The notes beneath the pieces were generated by a model. It had not been told where the DNA came from and ran no database searches. It was given only the letters and a program-made list of their open reading frames with translations. 64,000 nucleotides of DNA from Candidatus Cryptobacteroides excrementipullorum (GTDB taxonomy: Bacteria > Bacteroidota > Bacteroidia > Bacteroidales > UBA932). Positions 16,203 through 25,314 of this stretch are shown here, one piece after another (the first letter of the stretch is position 1; each line of letters opens with the position of its first letter). The translations under genes were made by a program, and so were the position numbers. Location: NCBI GenBank assembly GCA_017695065.1, contig JADILZ010000040.1, positions 1-64,000 of the forward strand. The letters run 5' to 3'.

Positions 16203-17393
16203 ATGAAGAGAATTACCGGATTTGCGGCATCGGCCGCGGCATGTTCGGCAGCATTTCTTGCCGTGTCATGCGCTTCAGGCAGCGGAGACCAGTCCGTTGT
16301 CAGTGTAAAATTCAACAAGGTCCAGGAAGCCCCTGCGATCAACATTTCCGAGTGGTGCTCGGAGCCTGAGTTCATTGCCCTGGACAGCAGGTCCAACGAT
16401 GCTTTTACCTCTGGCTTCCAGTTTTTCATTTCGGACAGTTATATAGGAATCGGAGGTTCTACCCGCCAGCCGTACAAGATCTACGACCGCAAGACCGGGG
16501 AGTATCTCCGTGACATAGGCCACCAGGGCCGCGGGCCGGGCGAGTACCTGAACACCTATTCGTCAGTGATCGACGAGAATACCGGTACTGTCTATCTCCT
16601 AGCCTGGAACGCCAGATCCATTCTTTCGTACGATCTGGCCACGGGAGATTTCAAGAAGGAATACCCTCTGAAATATTCGGTACCTAAAGGCAAGTTCGCC
16701 GTGGACACCGGGACAGGGGACATCACAGTTGTCTCCCTGCCGTTCAACAATATGGTCCCTTCTGTAGCATGGAAGCAGGACAAGGACGGGAATGTCCTCT
16801 GGGAGATTCCTGCCGGCCATCTGACTGTTGTACCTGATTTCAGCAACGAAATCTACAGCAGGTTCAACACCGGCGAGTTCGACCTCTCCATCCTCACCTG
16901 GGGCGGCAGGAGCGACTCTCTCTATGTGGTGAAGGATGATGGTGTCCTGCAGCCTGTCTATACTATAGATTTCAATGCCGATGAAGTGAAAGGTGACCAG
17001 TACTCGGGCACTATAAACGAAAATGCCCCTATACATTCCTACACAATGCTTCCGGATTATTTCATTTCGGATGTGAGTATGCCAAAGCAGCTGTCTGACG
17101 GCAATTTCACCACCGGCAAACCTGTCTATGTGGTTACAGACCGCCAGACAGGCACCTCTGTCAAAACCTCATTCTACAATGACTACCTTGCCTGGGAGAT
17201 GAGCACCGTCTCTTTCCAGCAGGGATATCTGCTGAGTGTCTTCTCCGCTTCCGGATTCCTTGAATTCGGCAAGAAGGCGCTTGAAGAAGGCAAACTCTCC
17301 GAGGCGTCCAAGTCCAAGGTCGCTTCCATTCTTGAAAATCTGCAGGAAGACGGCAATTATGTCATTGCCATATCGCGGCTGAAAAACAAATGA
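16203..17393 (+). CDS. 6-bladed beta-propeller lipoprotein
   Basis: The 396-residue protein has a lipoprotein signal with lipobox LAVSC (Cys about residue 23). It has the sequence style of the Bacteroidales 6-bladed beta-propeller family: QPYKIYDRKTGEYLRDIG and the HQGRGPGEYLN loop near residues 85-115, and blade-like repeats such as YSSVIDENTGTVYLLAW. The family is extracytoplasmic and mostly uncharacterised. It sits between the dead BlaR1 copy and the BlaI gene, 7 nt before BlaI, so it is part of the BlaI-controlled unit. Confidence 0.8.
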   Translation: MKRITGFAASAAACSAAFLAVSCASGSGDQSVVSVKFNKVQEAPAINISEWCSEPEFIALDSRSNDAFTSGFQFFISDSYIGIGGSTRQPYKIYDRKTGEYLRDIGHQGRGPGEYLNTYSSVIDENTGTVYLLAWNARSILSYDLATGDFKKEYPLKYSVPKGKFAVDTGTGDITVVSLPFNNMVPSVAWKQDKDGNVLWEIPAGHLTVVPDFSNEIYSRFNTGEFDLSILTWGGRSDSLYVVKDDGVLQPVYTIDFNADEVKGDQYSGTINENAPIHSYTMLPDYFISDVSMPKQLSDGNFTTGKPVYVVTDRQTGTSVKTSFYNDYLAWEMSTVSFQQGYLLSVFSASGFLEFGKKALEEGKLSEASKSKVASILENLQEDGNYVIAISRLKNK

Positions 17394-17400
17394 TCATAAA

Positions 17401-17787
17401 ATGGGTAGGAACAAGACAACAGGACTTACATTGAAAGAAGAAGAGGTGATGGACCTTTTCTGGGAGAACGGACCCATGTTCGTGCGTGAACTCCTGGACC
17501 TTTATGACGAGCCGAAACCACATTTCAACACTCTTTCGACCATAGTCAGGTCTCTGGAGGAAAAGGGCTATCTCTCGCACAGGAGTTACGGGAAGACATA
17601 CCGTTATTTCGCTGTGATAAAGAGGGACGAGTACAAGAGGGCTTCGTTGAGCAGCGTGATAGGGAAGTATTTCGACTCCTCGCCGTTCAACGCGGTGTCG
17701 GCCCTGGTCCAGAGCGAGGAACTGTCCGCCGAGGAGCTGCGTAAACTGCTTGATATGGTGGAGAATCAAGTATGGAGACATTCCTGA
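17401..17787 (+). CDS. BlaI/MecI-family repressor
   Basis: The 128-residue winged-helix repressor has the BlaI layout: LTLKEEEVMDLFWENGPMFV and a recognition-helix region HFNTLSTIVRSLEEKGYL, followed by a dimerisation tail. In the known system the cognate BlaR1 or M56 protease cleaves BlaI to relieve repression. The gene overlaps the BlaR1-like gene by 16 bp, so the two are translationally coupled. It likely binds the ATAGTT dyad at 15341. Confidence 0.9.
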   Translation: MGRNKTTGLTLKEEEVMDLFWENGPMFVRELLDLYDEPKPHFNTLSTIVRSLEEKGYLSHRSYGKTYRYFAVIKRDEYKRASLSSVIGKYFDSSPFNAVSALVQSEELSAEELRKLLDMVENQVWRHS

Positions 17788-19673
17788 TATATCTTCTGAA
17801 AGTATCGGCCACGGCTATACTCTTCTATCTTTTCATAAGGATACTTATGGAAAGGGAGACTCAGCACGAGTACATACGGGCGCTGTGGATAGGGACCATA
17901 CTCGTGTCATTGGTGCTGCCGTTTATCTATGTGCCTGTCCCTGACCTGTTTCCGGACAGGGTGGAGACAACGGAGAGCGTGAGCGTGGTGCTTCACGATG
18001 GCGGGGACACCGTGGCGGAGTCATCCGGGCCTGTAGCGGAGTCCCGGGCTGTCAGCCTTACGGAGGCCGCAGGAGCGGTCTATGTGCTCGGAGCCGTCGC
18101 GGTACTCATCATGTATGCGGTCTCGCATGCCAGGCTTGCCGCCGGGTTCCGCCGCTATACGCTTACCCGCGAATACGACACCCTGCTTTCCGAATGTGCG
18201 CAGGCTTCAGGATGCAGGACCGCGGTGAAACTGTACGTGACGGATGACAGACGCGTGGACCCGTTCAGCTGGATGGACAGGATAGTGGTGAGCCGCGAGG
18301 ACATGGAGAACGACGGCAGGGATATAATTCTGCACGAGATGGGGCATATAGGCAAAGGACATTCCTGGGATATCCTTCTCACTGAGTTCTTCACCTGCCT
18401 GCTGTGGTTCAACCCCGTATCGTGGCTTGTCCAGTATTCACTGCGCCAGATTCATGAGTACAGCGCGGACTGCACGGTGCTCCGCAGCGGTGCGGACGCC
18501 AGGGAGTACCAGAGATTATTGATAAGAAAAGCTGCTGGCACGGCCTTCCATTCCATTGCCAACAGCTTTAATCACAGTAACCTTAAAAACCGTATTACCA
18601 TGATGTTACAAAATCAGACCAGCAAGAGGGCGTATGCGAAGTCGCTGTCGCTCCTCCCTGTGACGGCATGTCTGCTGCTCGTGTTTTCGGCAAGCGGACC
18701 TGCCAAGGCAGACAAAGTTAATGAAAATTTCCCGGAATCCCAGGAAATCTTTTCAGCTGTCCGTCCTGCTTCCCCTGCCGTCGGGGCAGTCACACCCCCG
18801 TCCGGTGCTCAGGACCCTGCGGCCCAGTCGGACGATCCTGTGCCGTTCAAGGATGTCGGAGAAAAGCCTTCGTTCAATGGCGGGGATGCAAACGATTTCT
18901 CCAGATGGGTATGCGAGCATCTTGTATATCCTGAAGAAGCCAGGAACGCGAACATTTCAGGCAGGGTGACGCTGAAGTTCGTCATAGAGACTGACGGCTC
19001 TGTCTCCGGTGTGGAAGTTCTTCGCGGCGCGGATCCTGTCCTTGACAAAGAAGCCGTGCGAGTCGTCTCTTCTTCTCCGAAATGGACTCCAGGCAAGATT
19101 GACGGCAAGCCGGTGAGGGTGGCTTATGTTTTCCCAGTGCTTTTCAACCTCACAGGAAAAGCCGACGGCAAGAAGGCCGCGGACAGCGGATCGGGAATCA
19201 TTTTCAACGGACAGCCTGTAACACAGGAAGAACTTGAAAATTCGATAACTTTCCACGATGTGAAAGGCCATAGTGACGGCACCGCCACGTACCTTGAGAC
19301 GGCGACCCCGCTGGCCAGCAAAAAGGATTTCCTGAAGTTTGCCAATACGATGTTCGTCTATCCCCCTGCCGCAAAAGATGCCGGCAGCTACGGGAAAGTG
19401 ACTGCCTCCTTCAAGATCGGCAAAGACGGTTCCGTATATGACATAACCGTAAAGGAATCTCCGGATAATGTGCTGTCTTCGGAAGTGGAGCGCGTCATTG
19501 CCAAGTCTCCGAAATGGACCGGCGATTCTTATCGTAATGTGACGGCTGACGGGCAGGGCAGTATGGATGTAATCGTAAGTTTCATGCTCAGATACAAGGA
19601 TGCAGACGGCAATACCGTCACGCTCGGCTCTGATGGAGGTGATGAGGACATTACCGTGATTGCCTATAATTGA
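17772..19673 (+). CDS. BlaR1/M56-family membrane protease with two TonB-like C-terminal domains
   Basis: The 633-residue sensor protease has transmembrane helices near 5-25, 36-53, 100-117 and 290-307. The M56 zinc motif HEMGH is at 188-192, and the HEYSAD segment near 228-233 provides the third-ligand region. After the last helix there are two TonB C-terminal-like domains (about 363-460 and 513-608) in place of the penicillin-binding sensor of staphylococcal BlaR1. This layout is common in Bacteroidota. The ligand and the role of the TonB-like domains are unknown. It forms a signalling pair with the overlapping BlaI. Confidence 0.9.
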   Translation: METFLIYLLKVSATAILFYLFIRILMERETQHEYIRALWIGTILVSLVLPFIYVPVPDLFPDRVETTESVSVVLHDGGDTVAESSGPVAESRAVSLTEAAGAVYVLGAVAVLIMYAVSHARLAAGFRRYTLTREYDTLLSECAQASGCRTAVKLYVTDDRRVDPFSWMDRIVVSREDMENDGRDIILHEMGHIGKGHSWDILLTEFFTCLLWFNPVSWLVQYSLRQIHEYSADCTVLRSGADAREYQRLLIRKAAGTAFHSIANSFNHSNLKNRITMMLQNQTSKRAYAKSLSLLPVTACLLLVFSASGPAKADKVNENFPESQEIFSAVRPASPAVGAVTPPSGAQDPAAQSDDPVPFKDVGEKPSFNGGDANDFSRWVCEHLVYPEEARNANISGRVTLKFVIETDGSVSGVEVLRGADPVLDKEAVRVVSSSPKWTPGKIDGKPVRVAYVFPVLFNLTGKADGKKAADSGSGIIFNGQPVTQEELENSITFHDVKGHSDGTATYLETATPLASKKDFLKFANTMFVYPPAAKDAGSYGKVTASFKIGKDGSVYDITVKESPDNVLSSEVERVIAKSPKWTGDSYRNVTADGQGSMDVIVSFMLRYKDADGNTVTLGSDGGDEDITVIAYN

Positions 19674-19740
19674 CAGTTTCCGGATTTGCCGGAGAACCGT
19701 AGGTATTGATACACTTCTTTCATTTGGGGATGCTGCCGGG

Positions 19741-21057
19741 TCAGAACCCGGCGGCATCCTCCATTTTCCTGCGTATAAGGTCCGTGGCGAGATTCCCGAT
19801 GCTCCCGATATGGGTGTGGTGCAGGTCGCCGGTCTTCTCGGGCGGCGTCCCGTCCCCGTAGCGGAATGTCCCGTTGTTCACCTCTATCCCGACTTCCCGG
19901 TAGGCGTCCCTGAACGGGGTCCCTGAGAGCACCCTGCGGTTCACTTCTTCGACGGTGAACAGGTAGTCGTAGATATGGTTGTCGAGGATATGCCTGTTCA
20001 CGCGGATGTTCCCGAGCATATACACGGCCATCCTGAGGCATTTGTGCATGAGTTCCAGTTTCGGGAAAAGGATATCCTTGAGAAGCTGGAAATCACGGTG
20101 ATAGCCATGCGGCATATTGCTGCACAACATGGTGATCTCCGACTCGGCGGCCATTATCCTGTTACAGTCGCCCCTCATTATCTCCCATACATCCGGATTC
20201 TTCTTGTGCGGCATGATGCTCGAGCCGGTGGTGAGACTGTCAGGGAACGATATGAAACCGTAGTTCGGGCAAATGTACATGCAGCAGTCTGCGGCGAATT
20301 TATTGAGGGTCAGTGCTATTGCTCCTATTGCAGAGGCGACGGCCCTCTCGCTTCTCCCTCGGCTGAGCTGCGCTGCCACGGAATTGTACTCCATGGAGCC
20401 GAAGCTGAGGAGCCTGGTGGTCATTTCCCTGTCCAGAGGGAACGAACTGCCGTATCCGGCTGCGGAGCCGAGCGGGTTCTGGTCGGAGACATGGTACGCC
20501 CCCCTGAGCATGTACATGTCATCCGCAAGGCTTTCCGCGTATGCGCCGAACCACAGCCCGAAGGATGACGGCATCGCCACCTGGCCGTGCGTATATCCCG
20601 GAAGCAGCACATCCTTGTATTCCTCGCTGAGTTCCTGCAGCCTGTCGAAAAGCAGGAGCACCTCATCCCTGATTCTCAGCGTCTCGTCCTTCAGGAACAG
20701 CTTGACATCCACGAGCACCTGGTCGTTGCGCGAGCGTCCGGAATGTATCTTCTTGCCGATTTCCCCGAGCCTCCGTGTCAGAAGCAGCTCCACCTGGGAG
20801 TGGATGTCCTCCACAGAGTCCTCGAGCACGAATCCGCCTTCTTCTATTTCCTTCAGTATGGCTTCCAGACCTGCAGTGAGTTCCTTGAGTTCCTCCGCCG
20901 TGAGCAGACCGATGCTCTCGAGCATCTTTATGTGCGCGAGGGAACCTTTCACATCATATTCTGCAAGCCTCATGTCCAGTATCCTGTCGTTGCCGACAGT
21001 GAAGTCTTCCACTATCTGTGTGGCTTCCGTGCCTTTGTTCCAGAGTGTTTCCGCCAT
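19741..21057 (-). CDS. argH: Argininosuccinate lyase
   Basis: ArgH splits argininosuccinate into arginine and fumarate, the last step of arginine synthesis. The 438-residue protein carries the fumarase/aspartase-superfamily signature GSSIMPHKKNPD, the HSGRSRNDQV segment and PGYTHGQVAMPSSFG. Length is normal for a Bacteroidota ArgH. It starts 5 nt after mgsA ends and is the last gene of argB-argE-mgsA-argH. Confidence 0.95.
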   Translation of the reverse strand: MAETLWNKGTEATQIVEDFTVGNDRILDMRLAEYDVKGSLAHIKMLESIGLLTAEELKELTAGLEAILKEIEEGGFVLEDSVEDIHSQVELLLTRRLGEIGKKIHSGRSRNDQVLVDVKLFLKDETLRIRDEVLLLFDRLQELSEEYKDVLLPGYTHGQVAMPSSFGLWFGAYAESLADDMYMLRGAYHVSDQNPLGSAAGYGSSFPLDREMTTRLLSFGSMEYNSVAAQLSRGRSERAVASAIGAIALTLNKFAADCCMYICPNYGFISFPDSLTTGSSIMPHKKNPDVWEIMRGDCNRIMAAESEITMLCSNMPHGYHRDFQLLKDILFPKLELMHKCLRMAVYMLGNIRVNRHILDNHIYDYLFTVEEVNRRVLSGTPFRDAYREVGIEVNNGTFRYGDGTPPEKTGDLHHTHIGSIGNLATDLIRRKMEDAAGF

Positions 21058-21062
21058 GGTCT

Positions 21063-21518
21063 TCAGAGTTTTCTGTTCTTGTAGTTCTCTATGGCCTTTG
21101 GAATGATCCTTTCATAGTCATCGCTCTTGTACAGGGGGGACGAGATGATGAAGTCTGCCGTACTCCTGTTCGTGGCGAAAGGGATGTTGTACAGGGAAGC
21201 CAGGCGCACGAGGCTCATGACATCGTTCTGGTGTCCCTGCATGATGAGGTTGTCGCAGAAGAACACGAGCATGTCCACCTTCCCTTCTGCAATCATCGCC
21301 CCTATCTGGGCATCACCTCCGAGCGGGCCGCTCAGCAGGCAGTGCACTTCGGGCATCCTTTCCCCGAGTTCTTCGGACAATGCGCCGCCTATCAGTCTTC
21401 CGGTCGTCCCGGTACAGTATAACCTGCAGCTTTCCAGTGAACCTGCGTTGAACCTCACCCAGTCCACCAGCTCTGCCTTCCTGGCATCATGTGCCACCAA
21501 TGCAATGTTTTTTATCAT
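21063..21518 (-). CDS. mgsA: Methylglyoxal synthase
   Basis: MgsA converts dihydroxyacetone phosphate to methylglyoxal and phosphate, a bypass of lower glycolysis. The 151-residue protein has the family motifs: NIALVAHDARK at the start, a phosphate-binding CTGTTGRLI, SGPLGGDAQIGAMIAEG, and the catalytic-Asp region DMLVFFCDNL. The ATG at 21518 is chosen over an in-frame TTG upstream. It lies inside the arginine run, 11 nt after argE and 5 nt before argH, an unexpected partner. Confidence 0.94.
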   Translation of the reverse strand: MIKNIALVAHDARKAELVDWVRFNAGSLESCRLYCTGTTGRLIGGALSEELGERMPEVHCLLSGPLGGDAQIGAMIAEGKVDMLVFFCDNLIMQGHQNDVMSLVRLASLYNIPFATNRSTADFIISSPLYKSDDYERIIPKAIENYKNRKL

Positions 21519-21529
21519 ATTGTCAGATA

Positions 21530-22771
21530 TCAATGATTTCTACAGAAATTCCTTATGAACTCAATATATGTGCCGACGGCATCACGTATTTCAGTGACAT
21601 GGACGAACTCGTCTTTCCTGTGTGATCTCGATGAGTCTCCCGGCCCCATCTTGATGGCGTCGCACCGTATCCGCATCCAGTCTGATGTGGTTGGTGACGA
21701 GAATTCAGGTATGCCGAGTGACCTTGTGACCTGAACAAGCGGCGAGCCCGGATGTGTGGCCGAAGACCTGTTGCCGAGATTACGGGCAGTGAGGCGGCTG
21801 CGGCAGATACCTTGCAGGGTGTCAAGTATTTCCTTGTTTGAGTACATTTCGGTGGGGCGGATGTCGATGACAAATTCGCACCTGTCCGGTATCACATTAT
21901 GCGCTGTGCCGGCATTTATCTGTGTCACATTCAGTTTTACCTTGCCCATTGTCCCGGATACTTTGCTGAAAACATGGCTTTTCAACCTTGTTATGTCTTC
22001 TATGGCGATGTCGATTGCGTTGACTCCTTCGTTCCTTGCCGCGTGTCCGCTGACTCCTTCTGCCACTGCGTCTATCACCAGCAGCCCGCGCTCCGATGTG
22101 GCTGCCGCCATTCCTGTAGGCTCGCCTATGACGGCCCATTCAGGGTATCTGAATCTCGGGATATTGCCGTCATGGATATAGAATTCGGGGGTCTCTTCCG
22201 GAACTATCTTCTCGAATGCATTGAAGATTATACGGGGGAACCTCAGCCACACCATGTCCATCCCTCCTTTCCCGGAACGTTCCTCCTCGCATGAAAGCAC
22301 GAGGATGAGGTTTACCGGCAGTCTTTCTCTGTAAAAATGCCTGAATGCCGCTGTCATGGCCACGACAGATGCCCCGTCATCGTTGCTGCCCAGTCCGCAG
22401 ACAAAACCGCCGTTTCCGTCGCTGTCATGCGGAATCACTTCCGCCGCCGCTTCATAGTCAGGCATGTAGGGGTCAAAGGAATACCCGCCTGCAGGAGGTA
22501 CGGTGTCTATGTGGGCATTGAGCATCAGACTGTCGTGTGACGGGTCGAAGTACCTGTTCAGCGCAACAATGTTGTTGCCTTCGCGGTGGAAGGCTATCCC
22601 GCAGGTGTCAAGGAATCCGCAGATGTGGGCGCATACCCTGTCTTCCTCGAAGGACGGGGAGGGGATGGCTATCATTTCCTTGAGCAGGCGGATGGAATCC
22701 GCTATGTATGTTTCCGTCATTTGGTCCATAACTGTCCGGGTATGTGTGTTATTGGTCTGGAGAGGTGTCAT
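21530..22771 (-). CDS. argE: M20-family deacylase, likely acetyl/succinylornithine deacetylase
   Basis: A zinc peptidase-family amidohydrolase of the ArgE/DapE group. It shows NAHIDTVPPAGGY (metal ligands His and Asp), CGLGSNDDGASVVAM, LSCEEERSGKGG and GEPT. Its place between argB and argH points to removal of the N-acyl group from ornithine. Some Bacteroidetes use N-succinyl rather than N-acetyl intermediates, so the acyl group is uncertain. The ATG at 22771 overlaps the argB stop (ATGA); ATGs at 22729 and 22720 are alternatives that give a more usual N-terminus. Confidence 0.85.
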   Translation of the reverse strand: MTPLQTNNTHTRTVMDQMTETYIADSIRLLKEMIAIPSPSFEEDRVCAHICGFLDTCGIAFHREGNNIVALNRYFDPSHDSLMLNAHIDTVPPAGGYSFDPYMPDYEAAAEVIPHDSDGNGGFVCGLGSNDDGASVVAMTAAFRHFYRERLPVNLILVLSCEEERSGKGGMDMVWLRFPRIIFNAFEKIVPEETPEFYIHDGNIPRFRYPEWAVIGEPTGMAAATSERGLLVIDAVAEGVSGHAARNEGVNAIDIAIEDITRLKSHVFSKVSGTMGKVKLNVTQINAGTAHNVIPDRCEFVIDIRPTEMYSNKEILDTLQGICRSRLTARNLGNRSSATHPGSPLVQVTRSLGIPEFSSPTTSDWMRIRCDAIKMGPGDSSRSHRKDEFVHVTEIRDAVGTYIEFIRNFCRNH

Positions 22772-23589
22772 CTGTGTCCGATGATGGCAGTCCCGGTGGC
22801 ATTGCCGAGGTTGCAGGCGTGCTTTATCACCACTCTCGAGACCCCGTTGCCTATGGCTTTGAATGCGTTGTCCAGCTTTGGGATCATACCGTCCGCGACC
22901 CTTCCTTCCGATTTCAGGCTGGCATATATTCCGGGAGTGATTTCCGGTATCACGCTGTCCGGGTCGTCCTTGTCATAAAGAACACCCTGCTTCTCAAAGC
23001 AGTAAGTAAGTTCCACCTCATGCCCGTGGCCATTGGACGACAGGGCCTCGGCTACTGATGAAGCTATGGTGTCGGCGTTGGTGTTCAGCAGGTTTCCGGC
23101 CCCGTCGTGTGTGATGGCGCACAGTGCGGGTGTGATTCCCTGTTCCAGAAGGCTTTCCAGAAAACGTGTATTGACTCCGTCAGCGGCGATGTCCCCCACA
23201 TATCCGTAGTCCGTTTCATGCACCTCTCCGGTTTCGCTGTCTGTGGTCGTGACGGGCGGCCTTCTGGATGCCTTTATGGCACTGCCGTCCGCACCGCATA
23301 GTCCCACAGCGTTGCAGCCGTTCTTCTGAAGGGTCGCGACAATGTGCTTGTTGCACCATCCGGCATATACCATTGTCACTATTTCGAGGGTCTGGGCATC
23401 GGTGACTCTCCTCCCGCCTACCATCACAGGTTCCATCCCGAGCCTTTTCTGCAGCGAGCTGGCCATGACCCCGCCTCCATGGACGAGGATACGGGCTCCC
23501 TCCATCCGTGCAAAATCTGTCGCGAATATGCCAAGCATCCTGTCGTCCTCGACGACATTGCCCCCGACTTTTACTACTTTTATCTTCAT
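22768..23589 (-). CDS. argB: Acetylglutamate (N-acylglutamate) kinase
   Basis: ArgB phosphorylates the gamma carboxylate of N-acylglutamate, the second step of ornithine synthesis. The 273-residue protein has VVKVGGNVVEDD at the start, ARILVHGGG near 40, and a nucleotide-binding LLNTNADTIAS and GMIPKLDNAF in the C-terminal half. The start at 23589 is the normal MKIKVVKVGGN start. It overlaps the argE-like ATG by 4 nt. Confidence 0.93.
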   Translation of the reverse strand: MKIKVVKVGGNVVEDDRMLGIFATDFARMEGARILVHGGGVMASSLQKRLGMEPVMVGGRRVTDAQTLEIVTMVYAGWCNKHIVATLQKNGCNAVGLCGADGSAIKASRRPPVTTTDSETGEVHETDYGYVGDIAADGVNTRFLESLLEQGITPALCAITHDGAGNLLNTNADTIASSVAEALSSNGHGHEVELTYCFEKQGVLYDKDDPDSVIPEITPGIYASLKSEGRVADGMIPKLDNAFKAIGNGVSRVVIKHACNLGNATGTAIIGHR

Positions 23590-23660
23590 GTCATCTGTTA
23601 TGTCACGGCATGTGTGTCCTGCCGTTGTGGCAGCAAAAATAGATATTAATTTTGAATTTC

Positions 23661-24689
23661 TCACAGGTGACTAACAAGTTCATCCACTTCATCCTGGCGC
23701 GTCGCCCAGTCCGTCACCAGGCGGACCGGCGTGCGGTTTTCCCCGCGCGGCCCCCACATCTCGAAAGTGGCTATCCGCATGAGGCTGTCTATCTTCTCGT
23801 CCGGCAGCCAGAAGAATTGCTGGTTGGTGGGGGAGTCTATATACAGCTCGTATCCTTTGCTTGTGAATCCCTCTTTCAGCTTCATTGCCATCCGTATGGC
23901 GTTCCGGCAGATGTCCATATAAAGGTCCCCGCTGAAAAGTGTCTCAAACTGGATGCCGAGCAGCCTTCCTTTGGCCAGCATGGCACCATGCTGCTTGACA
24001 AGCGGGGTGAAATGCCTCAGCAGACCTTTTCTGGTGGCCACTACCGCTTCTCCGAAAAGTGCTCCTGTCTTTGTCCCTCCTATGTAGAATACATCGCACA
24101 GCCTGGCTATGTCTTTAAGTGTCACATCAGTGCCGTATGCCGCGAGGCCGTATCCGAGTCTGGCTCCGTCCATATACAGCGGTATTCCCGCCTCAGCGCA
24201 TGCGGTGCTCATGTCTTCCAGTTCATTCAGTGTGTAAAGTGTCCCCAGTTCAGTCGGATGAGAAATGTAAACCATTCCCGGAGCCACCATGTGTTCGTAT
24301 GTGGTGTCTTTGTAAAAGCCTGAGATATATTGTCTTACGGTTTCTGCTGAAAGCTTCCCTCCGGATGAGGGCAGTGTGATTACCTTGTGCCCTGTGGCTT
24401 CCACTGCCCCGGCTTCATGCACGTTTATGTGCGCTGTTCCGGCGGCAAGTACTCCTTCATGGCGTGAGAGCAGCCCGTCTATGACCGTGGCGTTGGTCTG
24501 TGTGCCTCCTACAAGAAAGTATACCTCCCCTCCGGTCAGTCCGCATGCTTTCATGATAAGTCTCTTGGCGTTCTCAGTGTGGCAGTCTGCCCCGTATCCG
24601 GGTGTCTGCTCAAGGTTTGTCTCCATGAGGCGCTGCATCACGGCAGGATGTGCTCCTCTCATGTAATCGCTGTCAAAATGTAGCATCAT
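23661..24689 (-). CDS. Low-specificity threonine aldolase / beta-eliminating lyase
   Basis: The 343-residue PLP enzyme of the aldolase-type beta-eliminating lyase family has the expected PLP-lysine region (VFYIGGTKTGALFGEAVV), a GGTQTNATVIDGLL cofactor region, and MDGARLGYGLAAYG. It probably cleaves L-threonine or L-allo-threonine to glycine and acetaldehyde. The longer reading adds 82 residues with no family similarity and runs over the promoter, so I start at 24689. Confidence 0.88.
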   Translation of the reverse strand: MMLHFDSDYMRGAHPAVMQRLMETNLEQTPGYGADCHTENAKRLIMKACGLTGGEVYFLVGGTQTNATVIDGLLSRHEGVLAAGTAHINVHEAGAVEATGHKVITLPSSGGKLSAETVRQYISGFYKDTTYEHMVAPGMVYISHPTELGTLYTLNELEDMSTACAEAGIPLYMDGARLGYGLAAYGTDVTLKDIARLCDVFYIGGTKTGALFGEAVVATRKGLLRHFTPLVKQHGAMLAKGRLLGIQFETLFSGDLYMDICRNAIRMAMKLKEGFTSKGYELYIDSPTNQQFFWLPDEKIDSLMRIATFEMWGPRGENRTPVRLVTDWATRQDEVDELVSHL

Positions 24690-24725
24690 CAAAATATGTT
24701 TAAATCCAACCTTCTTACCGCACCG

Positions 24726-24733
24726 CAAATCTA
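24726..24733 (-). promoter_or_regulatory. -7 element for the threonine aldolase gene
   Basis: The minus strand reads TAGATTTG, matching TAnnTTTG, 36 nt upstream of the ATG at 24689. Confidence 0.5.
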
Positions 24734-24809
24734 GCGATACTTTCAAAAAAATCCATCCCTCCCGAAAAATCAGTGGCATTTCCTGTTTCCGGACTTGACG
24801 TTTTTTCAT

Positions 24810-24817
24810 TATATTTG
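24810..24817 (+). promoter_or_regulatory. -7 element for the hypothetical gene at 24838
   Basis: TATATTTG matches TAnnTTTG and lies 20 nt upstream of the ATG, giving a short leader. Confidence 0.55.
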
Positions 24818-24837
24818 AAAATTGATGACCATAAGCC

Positions 24838-25236
24838 ATGAAAGCATATACACCCATAGATGACCCGGATCCGTTAGACGGCATCTGGAAAAGAATTATC
24901 ATATGGCTTATCATATGGATTATTCTTCCTGCCATCTTTTTCTCTTACAAGCATTACAACAATCTCCAGAAACATGCCCGGGAATATGTCCCTGAGGAGA
25001 AATATCATGTAATCAGGGATCCGGAGAGAAGCAATGCTGAAATCCGGGAAATGGTGATGAGGGGAGATACTTTGGAATATATCTATGAGGGAGACCCAAG
25101 GATCATTCATAAGCAAAGGGTCAAGGAACCTGACATCGACTCTGATTACGATGTGGATCTCAGTGATCCGGTTGTAGTGGAGAGAATATTCGAAACCACT
25201 GATTTCTGGGAACTGTATGAAAGATACGCCGACTGA
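24838..25236 (+). CDS. Hypothetical single-pass membrane protein
   Basis: The 132-residue protein is not recognised. It has one transmembrane helix at about 20-37 (IIIWLIIWIILPAIFF), a Lys/Arg-flanked cytoplasmic N-terminus, and a charged C-terminal domain rich in Asp, Glu and Tyr. A good -7 element lies just upstream, which supports expression. It is alone between the threonine aldolase and a convergent GNAT gene. Confidence 0.7.
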   Translation: MKAYTPIDDPDPLDGIWKRIIIWLIIWIILPAIFFSYKHYNNLQKHAREYVPEEKYHVIRDPERSNAEIREMVMRGDTLEYIYEGDPRIIHKQRVKEPDIDSDYDVDLSDPVVVERIFETTDFWELYERYAD

Positions 25237-25314
25237 AAAGCCGCGGATCATTCAAACTTTATAACTTTGACAGACTGCAGGTCAATGCCTCCTCCTGGCA
25301 GATGACAGAGGCGG

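Noticed and set aside
24690..24935. 82-residue N-terminal extension of the threonine aldolase
   Set aside because: It runs through the promoter elements and shows no family similarity.
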